Position numbers and translations under genes: made by a program
Notes under the pieces: model-generated
What the model saw: the letters and a program-made list of their open reading frames with translations, nothing else
Database searches by the model: none
What the model was told of the DNA's origin: nothing
From: Streptomyces sp. NBC_01454
Lineage (GTDB): Bacteria > Actinomycetota > Actinomycetes > Streptomycetales > Streptomycetaceae
DNA length: 64,000 bases
Assembly: GCF_036227565.1 (NCBI RefSeq)
Contig: NZ_CP109460.1
Location: 992,001-1,056,000, forward strand
Direction: 5' to 3'
Shown here: one piece after another, positions 43,047 to 52,300 of the stretch
Numbering within the stretch: position 1 is the stretch's first letter
Layout of the letters: each line of letters begins with the position of its first letter

Positions 43047-44016
43047 GTGGGACGAATCCGTCGTCTGTCGGAGCGGAGAACGCCGCCGAACCGAGGCGCC
43101 ACGGGCCGCTTCCGCCGTCAGCTCGCCGACGCCGACCGGCACCTTGCCGATCCCCGGCTGCCCCAGCCCCGCCAGGAGGCGCCCGGAGTCGACTACCACC
43201 GGCTCTCCGTAGAGGAACACAAGTGGTTCTTTGACGAGCTGATCGCCCCGGGGCTGGGGCGGATCACGCCGCAGGAGCAGCCCGTCGCGGTGTACGTGGT
43301 GGACCGGCCCGGCGCGGGCAAGACGGGGGCCGCGCAGATGGTCCGCCGCACCCTGCGCGCCGGTGCGGCCCACATCCGCGGTGACGACTTCAAGTTCTCC
43401 CACCCGGACTACCGTCAGCTGTTGCGGGAGGAGCCGCGTACGGCCTCGGAGCGGATCCGCGCCGACTACCGGACCTGGCAGGCGCAGGCCGAGGCGTACG
43501 TGCGCGAGCGGCGCGGGGACGTGGTCATCGAGCTCACCCCGTCCAGCGCCGCCGGGTTCGCCGCCGGTGCCGCCCTGTACCGGCAGGCCGGGTACCGGGT
43601 CGAGTTGGTGGTCCTGGCGGTGCGCGCGGCCGATTCCCGGCAGGGCACGGCCGCCCGCTACGCCAAGGTGAGCGGCGGGGGTGCCGGCGCGGTTCACCAC
43701 TGCCGCCGGGCATGACAGCTGCCACTCGGTGCTGCCCGAGGTGGTGGCGACGGCCGAGCGGCTGGCGGTCGTCGACGAGGTGCTGGTGATGCGCCGGGGC
43801 GCCGCGCTGGCCCTGGCAGCGGAACAGGCCCGCACCTACAGCTGCGAGGAAGCGGCTGGGTTCTGGGCCGTCCAGCGCTGGTTGCACACGGCGGTGCCGC
43901 AGTATCGCGACGACCTCATCGCGATCGCTGGGCTGGCCTGCCCGCTGATGCCCGCCCAGCAGCCGCGCCAGCTCCGCAGGTCGGCCCCCGCGGCCGCGCT
44001 GCCTGTGCCCGCCTGA
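43047..44016 (+). pseudogene. Zeta-toxin family protein disrupted by a frameshift
   Basis: The first part (from GTG 43047) reads 'WFFDELIAPGLGRITPQEQP', then Walker A 'VDRPGAGKTGAAQM', 'AAHIRGDDFKFSHPDYRQLL' and 'VVIELTPSSAAGFAAGAALY', all zeta-toxin landmarks (UDP-sugar kinase fold). Around 43670-43685 the coherent reading switches phase: 'TAARYAKVS' should continue as 'GVPARFTTAAGHDSCHSVLP', which lies in the next frame and runs to 44016 ('LAVVDEVLVMRRGAALALAA'). One inserted base, or two lost, explains it. Either a decayed gene or a sequencing error. Confidence 0.75.
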
Positions 44017-44070
44017 AGCCCGTCGCGAAACTTCGCCCACGTTCGGCCGTCATGCGCGATGACCGCTGGG

Positions 44071-45147
44071 CTAGCTCTCCTGGTAATTGAAGTAGTCGAG
44101 CGCGGTGCTGGACTTGGGGGACTGGACGTAGACCCGGGCCGGAATGGCGGTGAGGGTCTTCTCCGTCATGTTCGGGTCGTCCTTGAAACCCTGGTCCTCG
44201 TCGGAGTAGTAGGTGATGATGTAGCCGACGTAATACGCGCCGTCGCGCCGACCCTGCAGGCTGCCCTTCACCTCGCTCGGGAAGGTGGCGTCGGTCTGGT
44301 CGTCCACCTGCTTCATGTTTCGATGGGTCGAGGTGCTGGAGTAGCTGTAGGTGAAGCTGATCTCAGGACCGACCTCGCCCCCGGTTCCCCCATTTTCGGG
44401 GATACTGGTGACCTTGCCCGAGACCTTTCCCCCCATCGACCAGCCTACCGTGTCGGTCTTTTCGTCGGTGTTCTGCTGCGAGATCTTGTAGGTCTTCTTC
44501 CCCCCGCCCGCGATGCCGGTGCTGCCCCCGGCCTTGGGGTACAGGGACTCGGGTGCATTGTCGAGCTTGCCGACGAACATGCACGGCTTCGGCTCGGGGC
44601 CAGTCACCATCGGCTTGCCATCAGAGTCTTTGCCATCACAGTAATTCGGGGCAGGCCACCTTGGATACTTTGACGAACTCGAATAAACGTTGTCGTCAAG
44701 GGTGTTCTGGCGTGTCTCGGGTTCGGTGAGGGGTGTATCCGCAATCTTATTGGCGGCGGTCACGAGAGCTGTCTTTGGATTCGGGAGGGCCGCGTACTTC
44801 TTCGCCGCCGCCTTGGCGTCCACGACCGCCTGCTTCGAATCGTACTGCTTCGCCGCATAGTCCAGGTCAACAGACGTGATGGCGCCCTTCTCGTCTCGGA
44901 CACCCATCGGGTATCCCATAACGCTCTCCGAATCTTCGACCGGCGCCCACTTCTTCATCGCCGCGATGATGTCGTCCTCCGACGAGTAGATCTTTGTTCT
45001 GTCGATCTCCTTCGGATCTTCGGCAGCCACGGCCGGTGTCGTTGCACCCACCAGGGGCGCCGCTACCAGCATGGCCGCGACCAGGACTGCTGCTCTACTG
45101 GTCGTGCGGCTGGACGCCCGACCCGGAGCTGAAACTGGACGCATCAT
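44071..45147 (-). CDS. Secreted protein with an aerolysin/ETX-MTX2-like strand pattern
   Basis: 358 residues from ATG 45147 (AAGGGAG upstream), starting with a clear Sec signal peptide, 'AAVLVAAMLVAAPLVGATTP', cleaved near 'AVAAEDP'. The middle is polar, with Cys pairs ('PAPNYCDGKD', 'PKPCMFVGKL'). From about residue 225 come long amphipathic strands with alternating Ser/Thr ('TYKISQQNTDEKTDTVGWSM', 'VGPEISFTYSYSSTSTHRNM', 'GAYYVGYIITYYSDED'), the look of aerolysin-type pore-forming proteins with a membrane-insertion hairpin. This fold call is tentative. Single gene, lower GC than its neighbours. Confidence 0.65.
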   Translation of the reverse strand: MMRPVSAPGRASSRTTSRAAVLVAAMLVAAPLVGATTPAVAAEDPKEIDRTKIYSSEDDIIAAMKKWAPVEDSESVMGYPMGVRDEKGAITSVDLDYAAKQYDSKQAVVDAKAAAKKYAALPNPKTALVTAANKIADTPLTEPETRQNTLDDNVYSSSSKYPRWPAPNYCDGKDSDGKPMVTGPEPKPCMFVGKLDNAPESLYPKAGGSTGIAGGGKKTYKISQQNTDEKTDTVGWSMGGKVSGKVTSIPENGGTGGEVGPEISFTYSYSSTSTHRNMKQVDDQTDATFPSEVKGSLQGRRDGAYYVGYIITYYSDEDQGFKDDPNMTEKTLTAIPARVYVQSPKSSTALDYFNYQES

Positions 45148-45447
45148 GGCGATATCTCCCTTACGATTCGCTAGGCGAAGCCGCACGGCAACACCGGCAA
45201 CGTGACCTGCCAGAAAGGGCCCCAAGAGGGTATTTGGGCCCGTCCTGATGAGCCTTTGGCCCGGCCTTCCATATAGCCCTTCTGCCGTTCTGCCGAAATC
45301 AACGAGGCAGGTTTAGAGATGGAAGGGTGCGGTATGGTCAGTCCTGAAAGAGGTCCACGTTCCCAACCATCGTGGCCGTGTTGCGCCGCGGATTCATCGC
45401 GCTCAGGTCGGGATGCACTACCCGTCAAAGGTGAGACCTACCACCGT

Positions 45448-45666
45448 CGCTTTAACCTGACGGACGACGAGGGTCTCTGTCCAAAGACAGAGTTGGAGAG
45501 CGGCAGGCGGCTCGGCATCGGTGTGGGGACGGTCAAGAGCCACGTCTGCTCGCTCCTGGGGAAGACGGGGCGCGGCAGCCGGGTGCAGGCGGTACTGCTG
45601 GCACACCAGGCCAGGCTCATGAGCGGAGCCCGCAGCATCTCCCGAGCCGGGCAGATCGGGCATTGA
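45448..45666 (+). pseudogene. Decayed LuxR-type helix-turn-helix remnant
   Basis: 'RRLGIGVGTVKSHVCSLLGK' and 'SRVQAVLLAHQARLMSG' correspond to the recognition helix and end of a NarL/LuxR response-regulator output domain. The preceding 'LTDDEGLCPKTELESG' is a damaged version of the usual 'LTxREREVLxLVAxGLSNxE' segment. No receiver domain or start codon is present upstream. A relic only. Confidence 0.65.
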
Positions 45667-45785
45667 CGTCCGGGGCCTGGTCGGCGGACTGCATCCGTGC
45701 TCGGATCGTCGCGCCGATATTGGCCCCTCTGAGCTACCCCCGCACCCTCGCAGCCGGCCGCGTCACCAACCTCGCCGGACTCCAC

Positions 45786-46127
45786 AGATGTCTCCGACAG
45801 CGAGCGGTGGATCGTACGGGCCCCGTGGACGGAAGCAAGGACGGCGCGGGAGAGAGCGAGCAGACCGGCGTCGCCCAGGCAATGCAGGCTCCCTTCGTGC
45901 GGTCGGCCCCTGACGCTGGCCCTTGGCCAGATCAGGAAGCTGCGGCGTGCCATCGACTTCGATACCCATCCGAAGCTCGGCGGTAGAGCCCTCCAGACGC
46001 AGCTGCTGACCAGGACGTAGACGATGGCCGCGAACAGGGTTTTAGAGGCAAAAGGCCCCCCGCGTTTGAGGCCTTTCGTCACTGTCTGGGCTGAATGGCA
46101 GGCCTCAGAATCAGGGAAGTAATTCAT
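45786..46127 (-). pseudogene. IS5-family transposase remnant
   Basis: 'TLFAAIVYVLVSSCVWRALP' followed by 'PSFGWVSKSMARRSFLIWPR' and 'LHCLGDAGLLALSRAVLASV' matches the N-terminal DUF4096 region of IS5-type transposases. Conserved positions are changed, and the catalytic part is missing or scrambled after 'HGARTIHRSL'. Together with the LuxR relic it marks a recombination-scarred stretch. Confidence 0.7.
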
Positions 46128-46446
46128 CCCGGCAGCAGGGCAAGGGATTCACGCGAGAGGACGCATTGTGGCGCGGTGAGCGAACGCGTATCCGTTGGCG
46201 AGATCGAAATGAAAGCTTCAGGTCTCTAGGTCATCCTGCGATGATTCTTCTTGAATCCAGGAGCCTGACACAGCGGCGAGCAGATACCTATACATCACTG
46301 CGCTTGGCCGCTCATTTTCAGATTCGTCGACTCCCTACACCCTGCCCTACCGGCCCCTTCAGTCCATGACGCTGCCGACTGTGCAATCACGATAGTCGGC
46401 TGCGCTTAAAGGCTCCCTTGGCCGTTTTCGCAAAGGATTTCACTTC
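46128..46446. other. Relatively AT-rich gene-free region upstream of the cupin gene
   Basis: No gene seen. The stretch 46200-46340 is visibly richer in A/T than the rest of the window, which with the IS5 relic suggests foreign DNA. It should contain the cupin promoter. Confidence 0.45.
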
Positions 46447-46881
46447 ATGCAGAACATACTCCGCGTAGGGCTGATTGGATCCGCAGCCATTGGCATGTCC
46501 ATGGCCTCTGGTGCGGCCTATGCAACTCCGCCCGGCCCTGGCGTCACCGGAACGACCATTTCGCAGACCACGGTGGGTGGCACGGATTACATATTGCGGA
46601 AGGTCACCATTCCGCCTGGCCAGAGCACCGGCTGGCACTACCACGACGGAACCCTGTACGGCTCTGTCGAACAGGGGACTCTGAGCCACTTCGACGCCAC
46701 TTGTAAGTCCGACGGTGTTTATCAGGCTGGTGACAGTCTTACGGAGCCCAGCGGCTCCAAAAATGTTCACATTGGACGCAATCTCGGTACCACACCTATG
46801 GTCCTAGAAGTCCTCTACGTCCTCCCCCACGGAGCACCTCTATCCGAAGATGCCCCCAACCCGGGATGTTCCTTCCAGTAG
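46447..46881 (+). CDS. Secreted single-domain cupin protein
   Basis: 144 residues. An N-terminal signal peptide ('LRVGLIGSAAIGMSMASGAA', cleavage near 'AYA') is followed by a small cupin barrel. Motif 1 is 'TGWHYHDGTLYGSVEQGTLS' with two His ligands plus Glu. Motif 2 is around 'PSGSKNVHIGRNLGTTPMVL', with a His. The metal-binding set is intact. Exported small cupins are common in actinobacteria; the ligand or substrate is unknown. Base composition is somewhat lower in GC than the flanking genes. Confidence 0.82.
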   Translation: MQNILRVGLIGSAAIGMSMASGAAYATPPGPGVTGTTISQTTVGGTDYILRKVTIPPGQSTGWHYHDGTLYGSVEQGTLSHFDATCKSDGVYQAGDSLTEPSGSKNVHIGRNLGTTPMVLEVLYVLPHGAPLSEDAPNPGCSFQ

Positions 46882-47691
46882 GTACTTCCAGTAGGAAATT
46901 GAAGAGAAGAGTACGTGGCTCGCTGCCGCTCGGCAGAAGGGTGGCGAGCCCGTATCCCCGTTGCGATGAGGCCTCCGCGGACCACCGCGCACCCCCGGGA
47001 TCAACGGTCACCTTCCGCTCCGCGCGGCCAACGGACCCGTGCTGGCACCGCGGTGGCCGTTCAGCTGCCGACAGCAGGCGGACGGTCGTCAGAACTTGGG
47101 ACACTAGTCAGGGGCGCGCCTCCTGCTCTTCGGGCTTGCCGGCCCTCGCCACCGGGCCGGCAAGGCGGTCAGCGGTGAGACAGTGCCCAGTTCACGGCAT
47201 GTATACCCTTAAGACACGCCTCAGCAGCCCGGTGGCAGTACGCCCCGCACTGGTGATCGACGAAGGTAGGGCCGGACACTCGGGTCCGATTTCTCACGAG
47301 TCAGAGCCCGGCGCGTGGGTACCTCAACCGGTATACCCAGGCGGCATGGCCTGCGATCACTCGGAGCGCAGTGCTGTGTCAAGGCGTGGTGATCTATACG
47401 GCGGCGCATCTCCGCGAACGCGGAGCAGGCCCCTTCCTCTTCCTCGCTGATGGCCAGGGCCTCGGTGCATCTCCGCGGAGGCGGAGAAGACTTGAACTTG
47501 CGCGGAGTCGACGCCATTCGGAACGGACTTCCTCTTGGCGGGGCATCGTCGTGTGCGGCACAGGAGCAACCCTGGGGTCCTGTTCGTCACCCGCTGTGCT
47601 CTGCTGTACTGCCCTGCGGCTAATTTGTGTGCAGGACAGGTACGCAGGCCCGTGGTGGCAGAGGTGCACGAGGGACGGGAGGTCGGGAAGA
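46882..47691. other. Gene-free region carrying vestigial CRISPR-like repeats
   Basis: 810 bases with no supported gene. Frames on both strands read as repetitive Arg/Gly/Ala peptides, including an extension of the kinase frame to 47371. The two CRISPR-like units are at 47403-47430 and 47464-47491. The right end holds the kinase ribosome site. Confidence 0.5.
47403..47491 (-). CRISPR. Vestigial type I-E-like CRISPR: two repeats with one 33-bp spacer
   Basis: On the minus strand the units are GTCTTCTCCGCC-TCCGCGGAGATGCACC (47491-47464) and GCCTGCTCCGCG-TTCGCGGAGATGCGCC (47430-47403). Each is 28 bp with a CTCCGC/GCGGAG stem and a GCGGAGATG core, the layout of type I-E repeats in Streptomyces (CCCCGC...GCGGGGATG). 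The interval is 61 bp, exactly a 28-bp repeat plus a 33-bp spacer. Both arms of the stem carry matching changes, so pairing is kept. Further units at the expected 61-bp spacing are unrecognisable. No cas genes are nearby. Confidence 0.55.
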
Positions 47692-49983
47692 GTGTCGCTG
47701 CGCGCAGGTGATCCAGCCGAAATCGGCGGTTATCCGCTTGAGGCGCGACTCGGCTCGGGTGGCATGGGCGCGGTCTTTCTGGCCCGTACAAGTTCGGGTC
47801 GTCCTGTCGCGATCAAACTGATCCACCCGCAGTTCGCGGCGGACGACGAGTTCCGCATCCGCTTCCGGCAGGAGGTGGCGGCGGCAAGGCGAGTGAGCGG
47901 CGCGTTCACCGCCGCCGTGGTCGACGCTGCCCCTGAGGCCGAGCAGCCGTGGATGGCGACGACCTACATCCAGGGGCCCACGCTCGCCCGGCGCATCGCC
48001 ATGAAAGGCCCGCTGAGCGGAGCGGAGCTGCGGAGGCTCGCCATCGGGCTGGCGGAGGCGCTGCGGGACATCCACCGGGTGGGGGTTGTCCACCGTGATC
48101 TGAAGCCCTCGAACGTGGTGCTCTCGCCCGAGGGCCCACGCGTCATCGACTTCGGCATTTCGCGCGCCGTGGACCAGCAGACGCTGACGATTACAGGGCG
48201 GGTCATAGGTACGCCGCCCTTCATGTCGCCGGAGCAGTTGCAGGCGCCGCGCGACGTGGGGCCACGGTCCGATGTCTTCTCGCTGGGGACGCTGCTGACG
48301 TACGCAGCGACGGGCCACGGGCCCTTCGACGCGGACAGCCCATACATAGCTGCGTATCAGGTGGTGCACGAGGAGCCGTCGCTGGAAGATGTGCCGGTGG
48401 CCTTGCGCACGGTCGCCGAGTCGTGCCTGGCCAAGGAGTCCAACGGGCGCCCCTCGGCGGACGAACTCCTCGTACTGCTTCGGGACCTGCCGACCGACCT
48501 CGGCCAGATCGACGCGAGGGGAGTTGGCGCGGGCCGCACCCGCGACATGGTCACCGAGCATCACTTCGCGACGCCGGCCACCCCCACACCAACCACCCCG
48601 ACGCCGTCAGCCCCGACCACCACCCCGGCCGGTCCCGATACGGGGAGCGCCATCACCTCCATCGGCCGCCGATTGCGTCCCCGATGGCGTCCCATGTTCG
48701 CGGCCGCGGTCGCGGTGACGGTGGCAGCGATCGGTGGAGGAGTCGCCGCACTGACGGCGGGCGGCTTCGGGGGGAACAGCGGCGGCGACAAGGGCAACAG
48801 CCTTGCGGTGCCGGGTGCCGCACTTCCGGACGGCTTCGAGCCGTGGCACAAGGCCGTGCCCGGCGGTCGCCCGGACATCCCCGACGAGCTGCGTTGCGTC
48901 GTGCGTGGCGACGCGCTGTTCTGCGGGGGCGGCAGTGTTGTCGCGACCCGTATCAGGGCCAGGGACGGCTCGCGGGTGTGGACGGCGAAGAGCCCCGGCG
49001 TCCCCGTCAACGGCATGCACCTGGTGGGCGCCACCGACGACACGGTGCTCGGTTACCGCTTCGCCGCCCAGGACGCCCCGCAGGACCCTCCGAGCGAGGT
49101 GGTGGCCATCGACGCGAACAACGGACGGGAGCTGTGGTCCGTGCCGTCCGGCGCCCAGTCGACGGCCGTCACGGGTCGGACTCAGGACGCCATGGTGGTC
49201 GGTTCCGACGTCGTGACGGTCGACGCTTCCAACTCCCGCTTCGAGGCCCGCAACGCGCACAGCGGTCAGGTCACATGGACGTCGCCATTCCCAGCGGGTA
49301 CGCAGTGCGCTCCCGTCCCGCTGGGCTCACAGCTCGTCGCGATGTGCGCGAAGGATGCGGAGGTGGATGCCTTGGCAGTGCGCCACCCCACCCTGTACCC
49401 GGTCGACCGCGCCTCGGGGACACTGGGCAGGCCCATCGCGGTCAACGGCCCCGCCGTGCCGATGGGCGTCGCCAACGGCAGGCTCGTACTCCTGCAAGTA
49501 CGCAGGAAGGGAACGGAGCTGGCCGGCTACAACGGGGTGGCGCAGGTCGACCCGGTCTCGCGGAAGGTCACGTACTCCCGACTGGCCAAGACATACGAGG
49601 GGACGCCCGGCATGGCGGACAGTACCGTATACGTGAGCGGGCAGACCGGTCTCGTCACAGCACTCGACCCCGCGACCGGCCGGAAGAAGTGGTCGCGGCA
49701 GACTGGCGTAGAGGGCGCGTCGGGTCCTGGTGCGGGAGCGGACGCACTGTATTTCAGCTCGGCCACCGGCCGGGTGGTCGCGCTGTCGCCGGACGATGGC
49801 AAAATCCTGTGGACAACAGATCCGCAGGTCGATGGTTTGACGGGCGAGCAGGGCGCAAGCCCACGTGTGACTCTTGCGGGGCGTGCGGTGATCGTGGCCG
49901 CGGCCAAGAACACTCTCTTCGCTTTTGACGCGCAGAAGCCGCCGAGTCGGGCTGACCCGGTGGCTGGACGGCAGCAGGGCTGA
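47692..49983 (+). CDS. Serine/threonine protein kinase with extracellular PQQ-type beta-propeller
   Basis: 763 residues from GTG 47692, where kinase homology begins at once. Kinase domain: Gly loop 'LGSGGMGAVFLA' (20-31), Lys42 in 'VAIKLIH', catalytic 'VVHRDLKPSNVVL', 'VIDFGISRA', 'GTPPFMSPEQL'. A Thr/Pro-rich juxtamembrane linker leads to one transmembrane helix ('MFAAAVAVTVAAIGGGVAAL'). The outer domain has repeats of 'GSRVWTAKSPGVPVNGM', 'GRELWSVPSGAQ', 'GRKKWSRQTGVEGASG' and 'DDGKILWTTDPQ', a PQQ/WD-like propeller. It probably senses an extracellular ligand and signals inside. A perfect terminator hairpin follows at 50157. Confidence 0.92.
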   Translation: MSLRAGDPAEIGGYPLEARLGSGGMGAVFLARTSSGRPVAIKLIHPQFAADDEFRIRFRQEVAAARRVSGAFTAAVVDAAPEAEQPWMATTYIQGPTLARRIAMKGPLSGAELRRLAIGLAEALRDIHRVGVVHRDLKPSNVVLSPEGPRVIDFGISRAVDQQTLTITGRVIGTPPFMSPEQLQAPRDVGPRSDVFSLGTLLTYAATGHGPFDADSPYIAAYQVVHEEPSLEDVPVALRTVAESCLAKESNGRPSADELLVLLRDLPTDLGQIDARGVGAGRTRDMVTEHHFATPATPTPTTPTPSAPTTTPAGPDTGSAITSIGRRLRPRWRPMFAAAVAVTVAAIGGGVAALTAGGFGGNSGGDKGNSLAVPGAALPDGFEPWHKAVPGGRPDIPDELRCVVRGDALFCGGGSVVATRIRARDGSRVWTAKSPGVPVNGMHLVGATDDTVLGYRFAAQDAPQDPPSEVVAIDANNGRELWSVPSGAQSTAVTGRTQDAMVVGSDVVTVDASNSRFEARNAHSGQVTWTSPFPAGTQCAPVPLGSQLVAMCAKDAEVDALAVRHPTLYPVDRASGTLGRPIAVNGPAVPMGVANGRLVLLQVRRKGTELAGYNGVAQVDPVSRKVTYSRLAKTYEGTPGMADSTVYVSGQTGLVTALDPATGRKKWSRQTGVEGASGPGAGADALYFSSATGRVVALSPDDGKILWTTDPQVDGLTGEQGASPRVTLAGRAVIVAAAKNTLFAFDAQKPPSRADPVAGRQQG

Positions 49984-50156
49984 TGCTCCCATCCCGCCCC
50001 CTGCTCGGGGAGCGATCGCTGGTCATACCCCTGGCATGGGTCCTGCTGGTCGTCGTCGAGGGCTATGACGGCCTCGGGCGCCCTCACGCATGGGCGCCCC
50101 TCCCCGGGCAGAAGGCGCATCTCCCCGCACTCCGGCCTGCCCCTCGGACACATCAA

Positions 50157-50200
50157 GAAAGTCCCTCTCACCAGCGTATCCGCTGGTGAGAGGGACTTTC
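50157..50200. terminator. Perfect 20-bp-arm hairpin between convergent genes
   Basis: GAAAGTCCCTCTCACCAGCG (50157-50176) pairs exactly with its reverse complement at 50181-50200 around the loop TATC. It lies between the plus-strand kinase and the minus-strand MFS gene and can stop transcription both ways. Confidence 0.85.
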
Positions 50201-50425
50201 CCCTGTGTCACGCAACCCCGCGGGGCCTCAGCTCCTGGCCGGCGGCAGCACCGTACGCAGCACCCCGTCCCCCCGGCGCAGGAGCACCACGGCCAGAGAC
50301 ACGTATGACCGCATCACCCCAGGTCAAGGCAGCCAGGTAGACGACTTCATGATGTTAGGTGCCCAGGTCTCACCTTCGACGCCCCCAGGAAGAGGCCGCC
50401 CTCCGGTAGCAGACACTTCGCGCCC

Positions 50426-51802
50426 TCACCGCTCCAGCGGGCTGTGAGCGGTCTCGGGCAGTCGAAGGTAGACGGCGGAGGAGACCAGGCACAGCACGGC
50501 CACGTAGAGGGGGAAGAGACCGGTGTGCCCCATGTCCTTGAACAGCGTGCCGACATAGGGTGCCGTGCCGCCGAAGAGGGCAACGGTGAGCGAGTAGGGG
50601 AAACCGATTCCCGCGGCGCGCACCCGTGCCGGGAACGTCTCCGCGTTCACGGCCGCCGAGACGGCCGTGAAACCGCTCAGCAGGACCATGCCCGCGCACT
50701 GCACGAGCAGCAGCGTGACGAAGGAATCGTCGAGCATGCGCAGCAACGGCACGACCAGCACGGCGAAGCCGATCCCGAACATCAGCAACAGCGGCTTGCG
50801 CCCGATCCGGTCGGACACTATGCCCGCGAGGGGCTGGAGCACGGCGAAGAACGTCAGCGAGAGGGTGCCCGCCAGCAACGCGTCTGTTTTCGCCACCCCG
50901 GCGTTGAGCTCGGCGTACGTCGGCAGGTACGACGTCCACGTGTAGTACGCGAGTGTGCCGCCCGCTGTGATTCCGCAGATCAGCAGCGACTCGCGCGGAT
51001 GGCGGCGCAATGCCTCGAAGAGGCCCGGCCGGGACGCCTTCGTCTGTTCCTCGATCGGGGTCTCCCCTGCTCGAACGGAGTTGGGAGCTTGGGGAAGCGT
51101 CTCGCGCGCGTCGCGCCGGACCCAGAAGCCCACGAGGCTCAGGAGCGCGCCCAGCACGAACGGGATCCGCCAGCCCCAGCTGCCCATGGTGGCGGGCGCG
51201 AGATTCGCGACGAGCATCGCCGCGACGCCGGAAGCGAGGAGCTGGCCGATGGTCGTCGACACATACTGGAAGCTGGAGAAGAGCCCCCGCCGTCCGGGCC
51301 CGGCCGACTCCACAAGGAACGTGGTGGAGGCGGCGAACTCCCCGCCCACCGACAGCCCTTGCAGCAGCCTGGCCAGGACGAGGACGACCGGTGCGAGGAT
51401 CCCGGCGGCAGCGTACGTCGGTGTCAGTCCCACCAGCAGGCTGCTGCCGCCCATCAGCAGAATGGTCACCGTCAGCGCCGCACGGCGCCCGCGCCGGTCG
51501 GCGACCGCGCCCATCAACAGTCCGCCGACGGGCCGCATGAAGAATCCCACCGCGAAGACCGCGAACGTCGAGAGCAGCGGCACCAGCGAATTCGCCGCGC
51601 CCATAGGGAAGATCTGCGCGGCGATATACGTGGCAAGGAAGGTATATGTATACCAATCATACCATTCAACCGCATTGCCGACCGAGGCGGCGAGCAGCTG
51701 CCGCACAGGACGCGCCGGAGGAGCCACGGCGCCGGCGCGAGCCCCCTCAGCAGGGGAATCCAACCCCTCCTCGGACGCAGGCCCTTCGATGAAAGCTCCC
51801 AT
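50426..51802 (-). CDS. MFS transporter, metabolite:H+ symporter (ProP/KgtP-like)
   Basis: 458 residues from ATG 51802 (GTG 51808, closer to a GAGGGG site, is possible). Twelve membrane helices are expected. The signature opening 'RQLLAASVGNAVEWYDWYTY', the loop 'RPVGGLLMGAVADRRGRRAA', 'LQGLSVGGEFAASTTFLVES' and 'GIVSDRIGRKPLLLMFGIGF' identify the MHS subfamily, which imports osmolytes, dicarboxylates or aromatic acids with protons. It precedes, on the opposite strand, the lactate genes; a remnant of a second related transporter lies at 52184-52300. Confidence 0.9.
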   Translation of the reverse strand: MGAFIEGPASEEGLDSPAEGARAGAVAPPARPVRQLLAASVGNAVEWYDWYTYTFLATYIAAQIFPMGAANSLVPLLSTFAVFAVGFFMRPVGGLLMGAVADRRGRRAALTVTILLMGGSSLLVGLTPTYAAAGILAPVVLVLARLLQGLSVGGEFAASTTFLVESAGPGRRGLFSSFQYVSTTIGQLLASGVAAMLVANLAPATMGSWGWRIPFVLGALLSLVGFWVRRDARETLPQAPNSVRAGETPIEEQTKASRPGLFEALRRHPRESLLICGITAGGTLAYYTWTSYLPTYAELNAGVAKTDALLAGTLSLTFFAVLQPLAGIVSDRIGRKPLLLMFGIGFAVLVVPLLRMLDDSFVTLLLVQCAGMVLLSGFTAVSAAVNAETFPARVRAAGIGFPYSLTVALFGGTAPYVGTLFKDMGHTGLFPLYVAVLCLVSSAVYLRLPETAHSPLER

Positions 51803-52128
51803 GATCACGCATCCCCTCGCCTTCGAGCACGGCAATCACACCGCGCCGACCTCTCCATATTTCGTAGCGCTTCACGCCACAAGCGAACCTTCACCGTCGA
51901 CCGTTCCATCCAGGGCGCCTGACACCCGGAGCGATCACCTCCACCCCCACACAAAGACTCAGCCCGGGCACTCGCAGCACTGCTGACGCAACGTCAGATA
52001 TGTCAGCAAACAGTCAGCCTCGAGCCGACCCCGGAGACGGCGGAACTCAGCAGCACTCGCATATGCATGATCACCCGCATGATCGCTCCGACCTGCGAAG
52101 ATGCAGGTACGGGGCGCTCAAGTGGACT

Positions 52129-52171
52129 CCCTGCGCGCCCGTACAGGAGAACCCTGCGCGCCCGTACAGGA
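52129..52171 (+). repeat. 20-bp direct repeat
   Basis: Two exact copies of CCCTGCGCGCCCGTACAGGA (52129-52148 and 52152-52171) are separated by three bases. They lie just beyond the break point of the truncated MFS gene, which suggests slippage or recombination there. Confidence 0.8.
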
Positions 52172-52183
52172 AGGCCAGTCGTA

Positions 52184-52300
52184 TCACTCGACGGCGTTCC
52201 CGGTGGAGGCGGCGGCCAACTGCCGTAGCCGCGACGGCGGGCGGGCACCGTCGGGTGCCCGGCCCTCGGCCATGTACTCGGCGTACTCGGCACTCGACAT
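52184..52300 (-). pseudogene. N-terminal remnant of an MHS-type MFS transporter
   Basis: From ATG 52300 the reading is 'MSSAEYAEYMAEGRAPDGAR' then 'RLRQLAAASTGNAVE', followed by TGA where family members have Trp in 'NAVEWYDW'. Beyond the stop, 'YDW' is still readable, then homology ends at the 20-bp direct repeats. It is related to but distinct from the intact transporter at 50426. Confidence 0.75.

Noticed and set aside
50114..50140. Third CRISPR-like unit (GGCGCATCTCC identical to the start of the unit at 47403)
   Set aside because: Only the first 11 bases match; the stem is not palindromic and no second unit occurs at a 61-bp interval, so chance or an unrelated repeat is as likely.
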